Positions 17,521-27,562 of a stretch of DNA of 61,264 nucleotides are shown here, piece after piece; position 1 is the first letter of the stretch, and each line of letters begins with the position of its first letter. The stretch is taken from positions 1 to 61,264 of the forward strand of contig JAJZPC010000005.1 in NCBI GenBank assembly GCA_021811385.1, in the 5' to 3' direction. This DNA comes from Deltaproteobacteria bacterium. GTDB lineage: Bacteria > Desulfobacterota > Desulfobulbia > Desulfobulbales > Desulfurivibrionaceae. A program made the position numbers and the translations under genes. The notes under the pieces are model-generated. The model worked only from the letters and a program-made list of their open reading frames with translations. It did not search any database and had not been told where the DNA came from.

Positions 17521-17618
17521 TAACGCAGAGACGCAAAGACGCGGAAAAGCATCGACTCCGAAGGTACACCATTTGATTTTTAAAACAATTCTATTTGCGT
17601 CTGTGCGCCTTTGCGTTA
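17521..17618. repeat. Inverted repeat of the AACGCAGAGACGCAAAG type
   Basis: Arm 17522-17542 (AACGCAGAGACGCAAAGACG) is matched in reverse orientation at 17597-17617, with four mismatches over 21 bp. Fills the gap between the divergent radical SAM and lgt genes. Confidence 0.7.
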
Positions 17619-17656
17619 ATTTTTCATTTTTAACCCTTGCCTTTTGATTGCCCATC

Positions 17657-18454
17657 ATGCTCCCCTACCCTGAAATCGACCCCGTCCTCCTCCACCTCGG
17701 CCCCCTCCAGGTCCGCTGGTACGGCCTCATGTATGTTCTGGGCTTCATCGCCTCCTATCTGCTGGTCCAGCACCAGATCAAGCGATACAACCTCACCGTG
17801 CTGGCCAGACATTTTGAAAACCTCAACCTGGTGCTGATCGTCAGCCTGGTGCTGGGCGCCCGGTTGGGCTATGTCCTGTTCTACAATCCCGGCTATTATA
17901 TGGAGAATCCCCAGGATATCCTGGCCACCTGGCAGGGCGGCATGTCCTTTCATGGCGCCCTGGTCGGCATGCTGATCGGAGGCCTCATCTTCTGCCGGGT
18001 CACCGGCCTGCCCTTCTGGCAGAGCGCGGATGTCTACATCATCACCACCCCCATCGGCCTGGGGCTGGGGCGAATCGGCAACTTCATCAACGGCGAGCTC
18101 TATGGCAGGATGAGCGATGTTCCCTGGGGTATGGTTTTTCCCACGGGCGGGGTGATGCCGCGCCACCCCTCCCAGCTCTACGAAGCGTTCCTCGAAGGGA
18201 TCGTGCTCTTCTCCCTGCTCTGGCTGCTGAAAAACCGATACTGGCAACGACGCTGGCCTTCCGGTTCGCTCCTCGCCCTGTTTCTCCTGTTCTACGGGAT
18301 CTTTCGCACCATTGTCGAGCTGTTCCGCGAGCCCGATGCCCAGCTCGGTTTTTTGTTCAATGCGTTTACCATGGGCCAGCTGTTGAGCAGCCTGATGATC
18401 GGGACCGGGTTGCTCATTCTGCTTGTGAGACGAAAAAGCGCTCCCCCTGCCTGA
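17657..18454 (+). CDS. lgt: Prolipoprotein diacylglyceryl transferase
   Basis: 265-residue polytopic inner-membrane enzyme that adds diacylglycerol to the lipobox cysteine of prelipoproteins. Signature GRIGNFINGELYGRMSD and GGMSFHGALVGM (the conserved His) are present, with about seven hydrophobic segments and a C-terminal FVLLIL-type helix followed by RRKS. Begins LPYPEIDPVLLHLGPLQVRW, typical of the family. ATG at 17657 chosen; an in-frame TTG at 17648 is possible. No clear ribosome site. The window's lipoproteins (at 27563, 32386, 32815, 33336) would be its substrates. Confidence 0.95.
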   Translation: MLPYPEIDPVLLHLGPLQVRWYGLMYVLGFIASYLLVQHQIKRYNLTVLARHFENLNLVLIVSLVLGARLGYVLFYNPGYYMENPQDILATWQGGMSFHGALVGMLIGGLIFCRVTGLPFWQSADVYIITTPIGLGLGRIGNFINGELYGRMSDVPWGMVFPTGGVMPRHPSQLYEAFLEGIVLFSLLWLLKNRYWQRRWPSGSLLALFLLFYGIFRTIVELFREPDAQLGFLFNAFTMGQLLSSLMIGTGLLILLVRRKSAPPA

Positions 18455-18519
18455 TTCCTTGACGCAGAATCCGTAGATGTTTACAGTGCTCGGGAAACAA
18501 AAACAACGGCTGGAAAGTT

Positions 18520-18641
18520 CTCTCCCCTTCGCCGCGGACACTGCTGGCGGGGGAGGGTTAGGGAGAGGGGGAAATAACTATGAAATCCACAGGTTGCGAC
18601 TTCACCCACCCCCTGGCCCCCTCCCGTCGAGGGAGGGGGGA
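18520..18641. repeat. GC-rich intergenic repeat (GGGTTAGGGAGAGGGGG family), copy 1
   Basis: Two palindromic halves: CTCCCC...GGGGAGGGTTAGGGAGAGG at 18520-18572 and CCCCCTCCCGTCGAGGGAGG at 18617-18641. Related copies at 29985, 31403 and 43521. Overlaps an in-frame upstream ATG of the protease gene, which argues against that start. Confidence 0.75.
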
Positions 18642-18702
18642 TTCAATTCGGCAGAGTTTTGCAAGAAGCTCGACGATTATTACAGCCCCTCGGCCAAAAA
18701 CC

Positions 18703-21573
18703 ATGAGCCAGACCAGACAGTCAGACGCGAGGCCTGAATCCGGGTTGTACAACCGGTTGCAGCCTTTCTTTCTCTTCCTTTTTCTCCTGTGTATAACCAT
18801 GACCCCCACCTATGTCGAAGCCGTTGAAATCGCCCCGCACCTCCATAAAAACAAGCTCGACAACGGCCTGACCGTTCTGGTCAAGGAGACCCCCGGCACC
18901 AAGGTGGCCACGGTCCAGATCTGGGTCAAGGCGGGGAGCATCTACGAGGAGAAGCGTGAGGCGGGCATCACCCATCTCATCGAGCACATGATCTTCAAGG
19001 GCACGCCCACCCGGGCGCCCGGCGAGGTTGCCGGAGCCATCGAGGCGGTGGGCGGCCAGATCAACGCCTACACCTCCTACGAGTACACGGTCTACCACGC
19101 CACCCTCTCTTCCCGGAACTGGGGGGATGCCATGGAGGTGCTCACCGACGCGGTGCTGCACTCGAATTTCGATGCGCAGGAACTGGAACGGGAAAAAAAG
19201 GTGGTGCTGGAAGAGATCCGCATGCGTAAGGATCGGGCCAATGTCGCCTTGTTTGAGGAACTCATGGCCCAGGCCTATACGGTACATCCCTACCGGCTGC
19301 CCATCAGCGGCACGGCGGAGAGCGTCAGCAATATCAGCCGCGACGACATCCTCCGCTACATGAAAAACCATTATCACCCCGGGAATTTCACCGTGGTGGT
19401 GGTGGGCGATGTCCGGGTGCAGCAGGTGGTGGATACGGTGAACAACCTGATGGGGGGATTGCCTAAAAGCGAAGCCCAGCCGCCCGCCATCCCCAAGGAA
19501 CCGACGCAGAAGGCAACCCGCCTCTTCGCCCTGAGCCAGGACGTCAACCAGACCCAGCTGGCCCTGGCCTTTCCCGGCTCCGCCTTCAAGGGGCAGGATA
19601 CGGCCGTTCTTGACGTGATGACCAGCATCCTCGCCAGCGGCGAGACTTCCCGCCTCTACACCAAGCTGCGCAACGACAAGGGGCTGGTCTACCGCATCGA
19701 CGGCTCGGCCTTCACCCCCCGTGATCCGGGGTTGCTGGAGTTCACCGCCACCCTGGATGCGGACAAGGTCGCCCCCGCCCTCGAAGAGACGCTCGCCGAG
19801 ATATTCAGGATGAAACACGCCAAGGTGAGCGATGAGGAGCTTGAGCGGGCCAAACGCAACCTGGAGAGCGATTTCATCTTCAATCTGGAGCGGGCCGAAG
19901 GCCAGGCCAGGGTTCTGGGCTCTTTCGAGTTCCTGACCGGAGATCCCCGCGAGGACAAATACCTGGAACGGGTCCGGGCGGTGAGCAAGGAAGATATCCA
20001 GCGGGTTGCCGCCTTTTATTTCAAGGGAGAGCATCTCACCGTGGGCACCATTGCCCCCTTCGGCACCCCACCGTCCCTGACCCAGGCGCAACTGGCGCAG
20101 ATCATCGCCAAGGCCGAGGCCGCGGCCAAGCTGGACCAACCCGCGTCAAAGGTGGACGATGCCTACCTGACCGGGGTCCATCGCTTTCAGCTGAAAAACG
20201 GCATCCGGCTTCTGGTCCGGGAAAACCATGACGTGCCCACCGTTTCCGTCCGGGCCGTCCTGCCCGGCGGGTTGCGCAGCGAAACCCCAAGCACCAACGG
20301 CGGGTTTGCCTTTATCAGCGAACTCCTGCCCAAGGGCACCCAACAGCTGCGCGCGGAAGAGTTGGCCAGACAAGTGGCCAACATGGCCGGGTCGCTTGGC
20401 GGCTTCAACGGCAAGAACACCTTCGGGATCAAGGGAGACTTTTTGTCCCGCTTCACCAACAAGGGTTTGGCCCTGGTCCGGGACGTACTCCTCACCCCGG
20501 CCTTTGATCCGGCGGAGGCCGAGAAGATCCGGCCGGAGCTGCTTTCCCAGCTCAAGAACCAGGAAGATTCCCTGCCCAGCCTGGCATTCAAGGAATTCAA
20601 CAAACGGCTGTTCATGGGCCATCCCTATGGCCTCAACACCCAGGGCGACGAGACCGTCATCCGCAACTTCACCGTGACCGACCTCAAACGGCTGTACGAA
20701 GAACACGCCCGGCCCGAGGCCCTGGTTCTTGCCGTGGCAGGCGATGTTGAGGCGGAAAAGGTCAGGGATACGGTGGAAGAGCTTTTTTCCGCCTGGCAGC
20801 CGGCCGCCTCGAAAAAAACGCGGAGCAGCGAAAGCACTCTGCCCCCGGATGTGCCTTCCGGCCCCGATGTGCTCAGCATCTCCCGGGACAAGCAGCAGGT
20901 GCATATCATCATCGGCTTTGTCGGCACCACCCTGAACAGTGAAGACCGTTACGGCCTGGAGGTTTTGGACACCGCCCTTTCCGGCCAGAGCGGCCGGTTG
21001 TTCACCGAGCTGCGCGATAAGCAGAGTCTGGCCTACAGCCTCTCCTCCTTCTCGCTGCTCGGGCTGGACACCGGCTCCTTCGGCATCTATATCGGCACCA
21101 GCCCGGACAAGAAGGACGCGGCGATCAAGGCGGTCTGGCAACAGCTCTACCGGGTGATGGAAGAGCCGATCAGCGAAGAGGAATTGACCAAGGCCAAGAA
21201 TGTCCTGATCAGCAACTACGAGCTGGGATTGCAGACCCGCGGCAATCAGGCTATGGAGATGGCCTTGAACGAAACCTACAACCTGGGACAGGATTTCGGC
21301 AACCGGTATGTGCATGCCATTGAGCAGGTCGATGCCGCAACCGTGCAGGCCATGGCCCGCAAATACATCCTGCCCTCCAACTATGTTCAGGTCACGGTGG
21401 GCGCCGACCCCCTCCGTGAAACCCCGGAACCGGAGGCAGCGCCTCAAGCTTCGGCCGAGGCCTCGGCCGAAGCAGAACCCAAGGTCGAAACCGAGGCCGT
21501 TGCCCCGGCCGAAAACTCCGAGACACCCCCCCAGCCCGCGGATGCGGACTCTTCAACAAAGATCGGTGAATAA
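18703..21573 (+). CDS. M16 (insulinase-family) zinc protease, two-repeat, secreted
   Basis: 956 residues from ATG 18703, chosen so that the hydrophobic segment [20 protein letters not shown] serves as signal peptide. The N-terminal half is an active M16 repeat: inverted zinc motif H91-L-I-E94-H95 and the downstream VVLEEI glutamate. The C-terminal half repeats the fold ([29 protein letters not shown] segment) but lacks HxxEH, as in PqqL-type single-chain proteins. An Ala/Glu/Pro-rich tail (~50 residues) ends it. rpe starts one base after its stop, indicating co-transcription. Confidence 0.9.
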   Translation: MSQTRQSDARPESGLYNRLQPFFLFLFLLCITMTPTYVEAVEIAPHLHKNKLDNGLTVLVKETPGTKVATVQIWVKAGSIYEEKREAGITHLIEHMIFKGTPTRAPGEVAGAIEAVGGQINAYTSYEYTVYHATLSSRNWGDAMEVLTDAVLHSNFDAQELEREKKVVLEEIRMRKDRANVALFEELMAQAYTVHPYRLPISGTAESVSNISRDDILRYMKNHYHPGNFTVVVVGDVRVQQVVDTVNNLMGGLPKSEAQPPAIPKEPTQKATRLFALSQDVNQTQLALAFPGSAFKGQDTAVLDVMTSILASGETSRLYTKLRNDKGLVYRIDGSAFTPRDPGLLEFTATLDADKVAPALEETLAEIFRMKHAKVSDEELERAKRNLESDFIFNLERAEGQARVLGSFEFLTGDPREDKYLERVRAVSKEDIQRVAAFYFKGEHLTVGTIAPFGTPPSLTQAQLAQIIAKAEAAAKLDQPASKVDDAYLTGVHRFQLKNGIRLLVRENHDVPTVSVRAVLPGGLRSETPSTNGGFAFISELLPKGTQQLRAEELARQVANMAGSLGGFNGKNTFGIKGDFLSRFTNKGLALVRDVLLTPAFDPAEAEKIRPELLSQLKNQEDSLPSLAFKEFNKRLFMGHPYGLNTQGDETVIRNFTVTDLKRLYEEHARPEALVLAVAGDVEAEKVRDTVEELFSAWQPAASKKTRSSESTLPPDVPSGPDVLSISRDKQQVHIIIGFVGTTLNSEDRYGLEVLDTALSGQSGRLFTELRDKQSLAYSLSSFSLLGLDTGSFGIYIGTSPDKKDAAIKAVWQQLYRVMEEPISEEELTKAKNVLISNYELGLQTRGNQAMEMALNETYNLGQDFGNRYVHAIEQVDAATVQAMARKYILPSNYVQVTVGADPLRETPEPEAAPQASAEASAEAEPKVETEAVAPAENSETPPQPADADSSTKIGE

Positions 21574-21574
21574 G

Positions 21575-22237
21575 ATGCGCAAAACCATGATCGCCCCCTC
21601 CATCCTCTCCGCGGATTTTGCCCGGCTGGGGGAAGAAATAACCAGTGTGGCCAAGGCGGGCGCGGACGTGATCCACATCGACGTGATGGACGGCCATTTC
21701 GTGCCCAACATCACCATCGGCCCCCTGGTGGTCAAAGCGGTGCGCACAATCACCGACCTGCCCCTGGATGTCCATCTGATGATCGAAAACGCCGACCGCT
21801 ATCTTGAGGATTTTGCCAAGGCCGGGGCGGACTGGATCACGGTGCATGTGGAAACCGGCTATCACCTGCACCGGACCATCCACCGCATCAAGGAGCTGGG
21901 CAAGAAGGCCGGGGCGGTGCTCAACCCGGGCACCCCGCTGACAAGCCTTACAGAGATCCTGCCCGATCTGGATCTGGTCATGCTGATGACCGTCAATCCC
22001 GGATTCGGCGGGCAGTCGTTCATCGAAAGCTCGCTTGCCAAGATCAAACAGCTCAAGAAGATGATCGACGATCGGGGGTTGCAGGTGGGCATCGAGGTGG
22101 ACGGCGGGGTGAGCCCGAAGACCATCGGTCCCATTGCCGCGGCCGGAGCCAACATCTTCGTGGCCGGGTCAGCCGTGTTCGGCAAAGATGACTACGGGAA
22201 GGTGATTGGTGAGCTCAAGAGTCTTGCTCAAAAATAA
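21575..22237 (+). CDS. rpe: Ribulose-phosphate 3-epimerase
   Basis: 220 residues. Interconverts ribulose-5-P and xylulose-5-P (pentose phosphate pathway), cytosolic TIM barrel. Motifs: [35 protein letters not shown] (His and Asp metal ligands), [30 protein letters not shown] and [13 protein letters not shown] at 21575; an in-frame GTG at 21566 is possible. Lies one base after the protease gene. Confidence 0.97.
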   Translation: MRKTMIAPSILSADFARLGEEITSVAKAGADVIHIDVMDGHFVPNITIGPLVVKAVRTITDLPLDVHLMIENADRYLEDFAKAGADWITVHVETGYHLHRTIHRIKELGKKAGAVLNPGTPLTSLTEILPDLDLVMLMTVNPGFGGQSFIESSLAKIKQLKKMIDDRGLQVGIEVDGGVSPKTIGPIAAAGANIFVAGSAVFGKDDYGKVIGELKSLAQK

Positions 22238-22241
22238 TTGT

Positions 22242-22820
22242 TTAAGATTTCACTGGATTACGGCATGCACTCACTATAATTACCAATGGAACAATAAACA
22301 TAAAAAGTGAAAATTTAAAAAGTGCCGGAGACTTTTGAGCTCTACCGAACAACCTGCCGGGCAGCCAGCTGTCATAGTCATACAGTATTTTTTCACCTTC
22401 CTGAATATGCCAAAATCGTTCGTAAACAAATGGCGGACGAACCGAGTACTCGATCTGGCTCCAAACGGTTACCTGTTTGCCGATTGCGGCTTTCAAAATA
22501 ATATCCTCGCTGTCCCTGATAGCTCCCCGATAAAAAGCTTTTTCGCCATCATCCTTACGGATAATTACTTTTGATCCGTAGATATTCCGTAACGGTTGTT
22601 GCGCCACAACCAACACCCCCTCCGTACGATTCATTTCCGCTAGGTTATATATCGGGGTTAACAGCTCCAGGCCAGCCATGGCCACGACATACCCTGACAC
22701 AAGTACAACTGCGACAAGAAACTTGGCCCACAGTTTTTGCATGGCGCAGACACCGAACACCTGCCAAAACCACATTGCCTGAAGGCGTGCCTTGATGGTT
22801 TTTATCGGGCTCAAATCCAT
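22242..22820 (-). CDS. Conserved-looking membrane protein of unknown function
   Basis: 192 residues, two hydrophobic segments: one near the N-terminus (FLVAVVLVSGYVVAMAGLEL, ~34-53) and one near the C-terminus (FSLFMFIVPLVIIVSAC). Between them is a soluble β-rich domain (NIYGSKVIIRKDDGEKAFYR, GKQVTVWSQIEYSV). AAAGGAG lies 9 nt before the ATG, which overlaps the TAA of hslO (TAATG). Somewhat lower GC than its neighbours. Family not recognised. Confidence 0.7.
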   Translation of the reverse strand: MDLSPIKTIKARLQAMWFWQVFGVCAMQKLWAKFLVAVVLVSGYVVAMAGLELLTPIYNLAEMNRTEGVLVVAQQPLRNIYGSKVIIRKDDGEKAFYRGAIRDSEDIILKAAIGKQVTVWSQIEYSVRPPFVYERFWHIQEGEKILYDYDSWLPGRLFGRAQKSPALFKFSLFMFIVPLVIIVSACRNPVKS

Positions 22821-23713
22821 TAAAGTTTACTCCTTTCCTGCCAGAGCGCTTCCATGTCCTGCCTCTCAAAAAGGTAGGTGGTGTTGCAGTAATGGCAGCA
22901 GGTCTCCACGGGAAACGGCCCGCTGCACAGCTCATCGAGGTCTTTTTCCGGAAGGGTGAGAAGACGGGCGCTGATTGCTTCCCTGGAGCAGGGGCAGGCA
23001 AAGGCGACCGACGTGGTGGTGAGGATTTCCGGCTGAAACGCGCCGAACTGGGCCGCAAGCACCCCCTCCGGCTCGCCGCCCTCGGCAAAATACCTCCCCA
23101 GGGAGGGCAGCCCTGCCAAGCATTCCTCCAATTCCCCCATCAAAACAGGCTCAACCCCAGGCATGGCCTGCAACAGCAGACCGCCAGCCCCCACCACCAG
23201 CCCCTGGCCGTCGAACTGGATGCTCAGCGCTATGGCAGTAGGGGTCTGCTCCGAGGTCTGAAAATAATGGCTCAGATCCAGGGCCAGGTTCCCGTGCTCC
23301 AGCATGGTGGTGCCGGTGAACGGCTGAGTACCGCCTTCCAGGTACGTGCTCACCGAGAGAAATCCCGCCCCGAAAAACGGGGAGAGATCAAACGACTCCA
23401 ATGGCTTTTCCAGGGGAATCGGATTCTGCCGCAGATAGCCGCGCACCTCGCCCGCCGCGTCGGCTTCCGCCACCAGCCCCTTGATCGGGCCGGAACACTC
23501 GATCCGTAGCGCAAGCCGGTCCTTGTCCCCCTTGAGGGTCGTGGCCAGCAGGGTCGCGGCCAGGCACCCATGGCCCAGCACCAGGGTTTCCAGCAAGCCC
23601 AGCCCGTGCCTGGCCCGCATCTCATTGACCAGGCCGGTGCCCCGCACCAGCACCCCGCGTACTTCCTTGCCGCCCAAAAGAAAACGGGTGCGGCCGTCAG
23701 CTTGCCCGCTCAC
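22820..23713 (-). CDS. hslO: Redox-regulated chaperone Hsp33
   Basis: 297 residues; a holdase activated by oxidative unfolding. Begins with GTG, whose GTGA overlaps the stop of the upstream protease gene, so translation is coupled. Family features: N-terminal RFLLGGKEVRGVLVRGTGLV, AATLLATTLKGDKDRLALRI, QTPTAIALSIQ, and the zinc/redox switch C-x-C (ACPCSREAI) followed by C-x2-C (ETCCHYCNTTYLF). Full length. Operon of a periplasmic/membrane protease and a redox chaperone suggests a stress role. Confidence 0.95.
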   Translation of the reverse strand: MSGQADGRTRFLLGGKEVRGVLVRGTGLVNEMRARHGLGLLETLVLGHGCLAATLLATTLKGDKDRLALRIECSGPIKGLVAEADAAGEVRGYLRQNPIPLEKPLESFDLSPFFGAGFLSVSTYLEGGTQPFTGTTMLEHGNLALDLSHYFQTSEQTPTAIALSIQFDGQGLVVGAGGLLLQAMPGVEPVLMGELEECLAGLPSLGRYFAEGGEPEGVLAAQFGAFQPEILTTTSVAFACPCSREAISARLLTLPEKDLDELCSGPFPVETCCHYCNTTYLFERQDMEALWQERSKL

Positions 23714-24891
23714 ATGCCACCCAGGTATTGGCCGAATTCGGTCTTTACCTCCTGAATGGGCACGGCAAAGCCGATCCCCTGGGCCTCCCGGAGCACCATG
23801 GTATTGATGCCGATGAGCCCGCCCTGCTCGTCGATCAGCGGCCCGCCGCTGTTGCCGGGGTTGATCGGAGCGTCGGTCTGGATGAATTTGCGCCCCTTGT
23901 GCTCACGGTAGCCGGAGATGATCCCCCCGGTCACGGTATTCTGTAATCCCATGGGGCTGCCGATGGAATAGACCTTTTGTCCCTGGCCGAAATGGCGGTT
24001 GTCCGTCACCGGCCGGATAAAGGGCGCATTGTAGCAATCCACCGAAAGCAGGGCAAGATCGGTGCGGTCGCTCATCTTCAGGGATTGCACTGGGAGCTCG
24101 CTGCCGTCGATGAGGATCACCTTGATGTCGGAGCTCCACGAGGAGCGCTCGATCCGCTGCAGCTGACCGACGATCTCCTTGTGCATGGCGCTGTATTTAT
24201 CGTACGCCTCCTGCCGCCGTTGCAGCTCCTCTTCCACCTGCCGCCGCACCCCCGGCTCCCGGATGGAGGCAAGCTGGTTTTGCAGCACCTCCCTGTTCCG
24301 CCGGTCCCGCTCCAGATCATTGGCCAGCTTGTCCGCCTTGTTCTTGAATTCCTTCAGCTGGGCGGCGTCGAATTCCACCACATGCCGGTTGGTGATGATG
24401 TAGCCGTTGGCCGTGACAAAAAAACCGGAGCCGCTCCCCCACGGAGTTTTGATAAAAACCGTGGCGTTCCGGGCATATTCCAGGGGCGTATCCGCCGGAA
24501 AGGCGGCGGCCAGTTTTCCCGCAAGACCCTCGGCGGTTTGCGGCTGATCCACCCTCCCTCCCTGCTGGAGTTGCGGCGATTGCGTCTTGCTCCCCTCCTG
24601 CTCCCCCTCCAGGGAAGAGACCGCCGCAGGCTGCCCGCCATCCACCGCTGTTTGCTGGTGCTGACCAAACAGATACCAACCCGCCAGCAGCCCCACCACC
24701 ATGGCAACCAACCAGCCGGCCGGCCCGGACGACGTCTTCGCTGCTGCGACAGGGGGCTCCATTTCGGCCTGACCCGGCTGGACCGGAGCCTCCGGCGGTT
24801 CCTCCTTTTTCGGAAGCCGGGCAAAGATCACCCCGCAGCGTTCGCATTCCTTCTCGCCAGCTTGCGCATGGCCGCATTTTGGACAGTCCAC
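23710..24891 (-). CDS. Zinc-ribbon, membrane-anchored trypsin-like (HtrA-type) protease
   Basis: 393 residues. N-terminal zinc ribbon C3-x2-C6...C16-x2-C19, a transmembrane helix at ~58-76 (GWLVAMVVGLLAGWYLFG), a Pro/Gln-rich linker, then a chymotrypsin-fold domain: H170 (NRHVV), D278 (SDRTDLALL), S348 (NPGNSGGPL). A charged helical insertion (~176-252, coiled-coil-like) separates H170 from the next strand, and there is no PDZ domain after the protease core. Its stop overlaps the GTG of hslO. It would cleave envelope proteins; substrate unknown. Confidence 0.88.
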   Translation of the reverse strand: MDCPKCGHAQAGEKECERCGVIFARLPKKEEPPEAPVQPGQAEMEPPVAAAKTSSGPAGWLVAMVVGLLAGWYLFGQHQQTAVDGGQPAAVSSLEGEQEGSKTQSPQLQQGGRVDQPQTAEGLAGKLAAAFPADTPLEYARNATVFIKTPWGSGSGFFVTANGYIITNRHVVEFDAAQLKEFKNKADKLANDLERDRRNREVLQNQLASIREPGVRRQVEEELQRRQEAYDKYSAMHKEIVGQLQRIERSSWSSDIKVILIDGSELPVQSLKMSDRTDLALLSVDCYNAPFIRPVTDNRHFGQGQKVYSIGSPMGLQNTVTGGIISGYREHKGRKFIQTDAPINPGNSGGPLIDEQGGLIGINTMVLREAQGIGFAVPIQEVKTEFGQYLGGM

Positions 24892-24984
24892 ATTCCTCTC
24901 CCGTGGTCAACCGCGGGACAACAGAATATTGCCCCAATACAACTGTATACACCATTGGCCCGGGTCTTGACAAATTCCTGCCAC

Positions 24985-25018
24985 AAAAAAAGCCCGCTTG
25001 CGACAAGCGGGCTTTTTT
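24985..25018 (-). terminator. Intrinsic terminator after the LDQSDID-repeat protein gene
   Basis: AGCCCGCTTG / CAAGCGGGCT stem, 3-nt loop, T runs on both strands. Placed 20 bp past the stop at 25039 on the minus strand. Confidence 0.9.
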
Positions 25019-25038
25019 ATAATCCGGGTTGGAAAAAA

Positions 25039-26970
25039 TTATTGCGGAATTCCCCACAGCGGGCTTTGCCGCTTGGAAACAGGGGTGATGCCGATCTCCT
25101 TGCTTGTCCGCTGGCCGCCCGGATCCGTGGCGGTTACCCGGATGACGATCCGTGTTTGCTCACCGCGGAAGAACGAGGGCACCACAAAGGAGACCGCGGA
25201 ACCTTCGCCGGAGCGTTTTTCCAGCTGCACCGGCGCGCCGGCCACCTGCTCCCAGCTGTACCGCACGCCGCCGGGGGAATCATCCTTGGTGAGCCCTGCA
25301 TCGAGCACCACGCTTTCCCCAACCTTGTGCGAATCACCCACCGGCCTCAGGATAAGGACGGGCGGCTTGTCGTTGGGCTTGACCGTGATGGTCAGCTTCG
25401 CGGCCTTGGAGTATACCCCGGCGGCCTTGAAGCGGTACCGCACCACATCCTTGCCGCCAAAGTATCTGTCCGGCTCATAGCGGTGCCGACTGCGGTCAAC
25501 CCGGTGCAATGCGCCGCGCAGGGGCGGCCCGCCGAGGATTTCCACCGACACCTTGGCGTCAAAGGGTTCCTCGTTGGCGCCGGCCCAGATCTTTTTCCAG
25601 TTGATGGTGAGCGGCGCGGTGCTCAGGGTCTTGAGGGAGACATTCCTGGCCGTCACCACCGGTTTCTCTTCCGGCGCGGGGGCTTCCGCCGCCACCGGCT
25701 TGACATCCTCCGGGCCCATGATCACGGCCTTGGCAGAAGCGCTGGTCAGCTGCCCGTCGGAGACGCGGAATTCAAAGCTGTCTTCTCCCGGAAAATCCTT
25801 GTTGGGCAGATAGGTGATCTTGGGCAGATCGCCCGAGATCCTGCCGAACTTGGGAGGAGTCACAATTTCAAACTTCAGGGGGTCGTTGTTTTCATCGGTG
25901 CCGCTCAGCTCGATGGGCAGAGCCTCGTTGGGGGTCGTCATGCGCCAGCGGGATTCGGTGGCCACCGGCGGGGCATTGGGGGGCACAACGGGCAGTTCGG
26001 CGGGTTTCTCCTGGGCGACCGGCGCCACGGGCGCAGGCATCTCGCCCTTCTTGTTTTTCGTCATGTACCAGTACCCGCCCCCTCCCAGCAACAACACAAG
26101 GAAGAACACCCCGATGGCCAGGCCTTTTTTATTGCCGGCTTTCGGCGGTGGAGCAAAGGGATGTTCATCCCTGCTCGTAGCAGAGGATTTTTCCCGGCTG
26201 TTGTCCATAGTGGCCTCCGCAAGAAAATCAGGCACAGCAGCAGGAGAGGCGGTGGCGAAGATATCCTCTTCGCCCAGTCCTCCCTGGGGTGGTGTGCCGA
26301 CGGTATTGGTTTCATCGGGGATATCGGGCAGGTCGCCGAAATCAAACTCATCGTCATCAAACCCGCCATCATCCGGCAAACCGAAACTATCTTCTCCTGG
26401 GGCGCCGGCCCCTTTGCCTCCCGCATCCTGGGCCACCTCGGCAAAACTCACCGTTTCGGCCCGCTCCGGCTCGTCGCCGCCGATGTCGGAAAACAGATGG
26501 TCAAGATCATCCTTGCTGGGAGCGCCCACCCCTTCGGCCATGGGTGACTCGCTCGCCCCCTTTTCCGCGCCGGCGGAAAAAAGGCCGTCGATATCCGACT
26601 GGTCCAGATCAAAATCATCTCCGGCCGGAGGTGCAGCCCCAACCGCGGGCCCTTCCCCACCGCCGCCGAGCAGGGAATCGATGTCGGACTGATCCAGCTC
26701 GGCAAAGCCTTCGTCTCCCCCCCCCGTTGCGGAAGCAGGAGCAGACGCAGGCCCGCCGCCTCCCAGGAGGGCGTCGATATCGGACTGATCCAGTTCGCCG
26801 CTGTCATCGGAAGGGGGAGGACCACCGGGTGCCGCGCCGCCGCCGAGCAGGGAGTCGATGTCGGACTGATCCAGCTCGCCGGTCCCCTCTTCCTTCGGGC
26901 CTTCGGATGTATCTTCCGCCAGGTCGTCCAGCCAGTCGTCTATTTCCAGGCCTGATTTTTCTTCTGCCAT
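25039..26970 (-). CDS. Membrane protein with repeated LDQSDID motifs and Ig/cadherin-like exterior
   Basis: 643 residues. The acidic N-terminal third carries four near-identical short motifs, LDQSDID[S/A/G]L[L/F] at 33-42, 60-69, 92-101 and 122-131, plus a degenerate SKDDLDHLF, separated by Gly/Pro/Ala linkers. A single transmembrane helix (GLAIGVFFLVLLLGGGGYWY) near residue 275 is followed by a β-rich part with two cadherin/Ig-like stretches (FEFRVSDGQLTSASAKAVI, YRFKAAGVYSKAAKLTITVK). Start at 26970 follows a GTGAGGG site. Last gene of the four-gene FlgO-like operon. The motif resembles the N-terminal peptide of FliM/FliN-type proteins. Confidence 0.75.
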   Translation of the reverse strand: MAEEKSGLEIDDWLDDLAEDTSEGPKEEGTGELDQSDIDSLLGGGAAPGGPPPSDDSGELDQSDIDALLGGGGPASAPASATGGGDEGFAELDQSDIDSLLGGGGEGPAVGAAPPAGDDFDLDQSDIDGLFSAGAEKGASESPMAEGVGAPSKDDLDHLFSDIGGDEPERAETVSFAEVAQDAGGKGAGAPGEDSFGLPDDGGFDDDEFDFGDLPDIPDETNTVGTPPQGGLGEEDIFATASPAAVPDFLAEATMDNSREKSSATSRDEHPFAPPPKAGNKKGLAIGVFFLVLLLGGGGYWYMTKNKKGEMPAPVAPVAQEKPAELPVVPPNAPPVATESRWRMTTPNEALPIELSGTDENNDPLKFEIVTPPKFGRISGDLPKITYLPNKDFPGEDSFEFRVSDGQLTSASAKAVIMGPEDVKPVAAEAPAPEEKPVVTARNVSLKTLSTAPLTINWKKIWAGANEEPFDAKVSVEILGGPPLRGALHRVDRSRHRYEPDRYFGGKDVVRYRFKAAGVYSKAAKLTITVKPNDKPPVLILRPVGDSHKVGESVVLDAGLTKDDSPGGVRYSWEQVAGAPVQLEKRSGEGSAVSFVVPSFFRGEQTRIVIRVTATDPGGQRTSKEIGITPVSKRQSPLWGIPQ

Positions 26971-27005
26971 ACCCTCACCCGTGTCAGCGGCTCGCAAAAA
27001 AACGC

Positions 27006-27548
27006 TTACTGCATGTAGACATAGCTATGGAGCGCCCGATAAATGGGTTCCGACATCTCGACATTGACCACATAGGAACGCCGATCACCCCGGGTATTGG
27101 CCGCGATGATATGAATCCGCAGATAGCCGTCCACTTCCTGGAGGATCCCGGAAACCTTCTGCTCATACTCGCCTGGCGCCGCGGCCCGCCACACGGCCAG
27201 CGACTCATTGCCGATCACTGCGGCCATTTGCTCGGCCAGGGTCGCGCCGAGCAGGGAAACCCGCTGCCGGTTGGAAAACTCGCTGAGCACGATAAAGGGC
27301 TCGATGGTCACCGGCTCGGCGGCAAAAAAACCGTGCAGATGCTCCATGGCGTCACTGCCGACCATGGCCACCAGAGAGGGAAGCGAGGCGTAATTTCTCT
27401 GGCTGAGCATGCCTTCGGTGGCCGCGCCCCGGTCACCCTCCTCTTTTTCCGTGGCCCAGGCCCCGGTTGCCCACAAACCGCAGAGCACAACAAACAGCAC
27501 CACCTGCATCGGAAAAACGATCTTTTTTACGGCTCCGGATGTCTTCAT
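27006..27548 (-). CDS. Secreted FlgO-related protein (short)
   Basis: 180 residues with an N-terminal signal (FPMQVVLFVVLCGLWATGAW then ATEKEEG). The stretch PFIVLSEFSNRQRVSLLGAT with LAEQMAAV resembles the start of FlgO-type domains. The rest (GYLRIHIIAANTRGDRRSYV) is a β-rich half. An AGAGGAG site is 9 nt upstream. Between the lipoprotein gene and the LDQSDID gene. Distant member at best. Confidence 0.62.
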   Translation of the reverse strand: MKTSGAVKKIVFPMQVVLFVVLCGLWATGAWATEKEEGDRGAATEGMLSQRNYASLPSLVAMVGSDAMEHLHGFFAAEPVTIEPFIVLSEFSNRQRVSLLGATLAEQMAAVIGNESLAVWRAAAPGEYEQKVSGILQEVDGYLRIHIIAANTRGDRRSYVVNVEMSEPIYRALHSYVYMQ

Positions 27549-27562
27549 GCGCGCGGCTCCTC

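Noticed and set aside
18580..18702. Upstream start of the M16 protease
   Set aside because: It lies inside a dispersed GC-rich repeat and would bury the signal peptide 41 residues into the chain.
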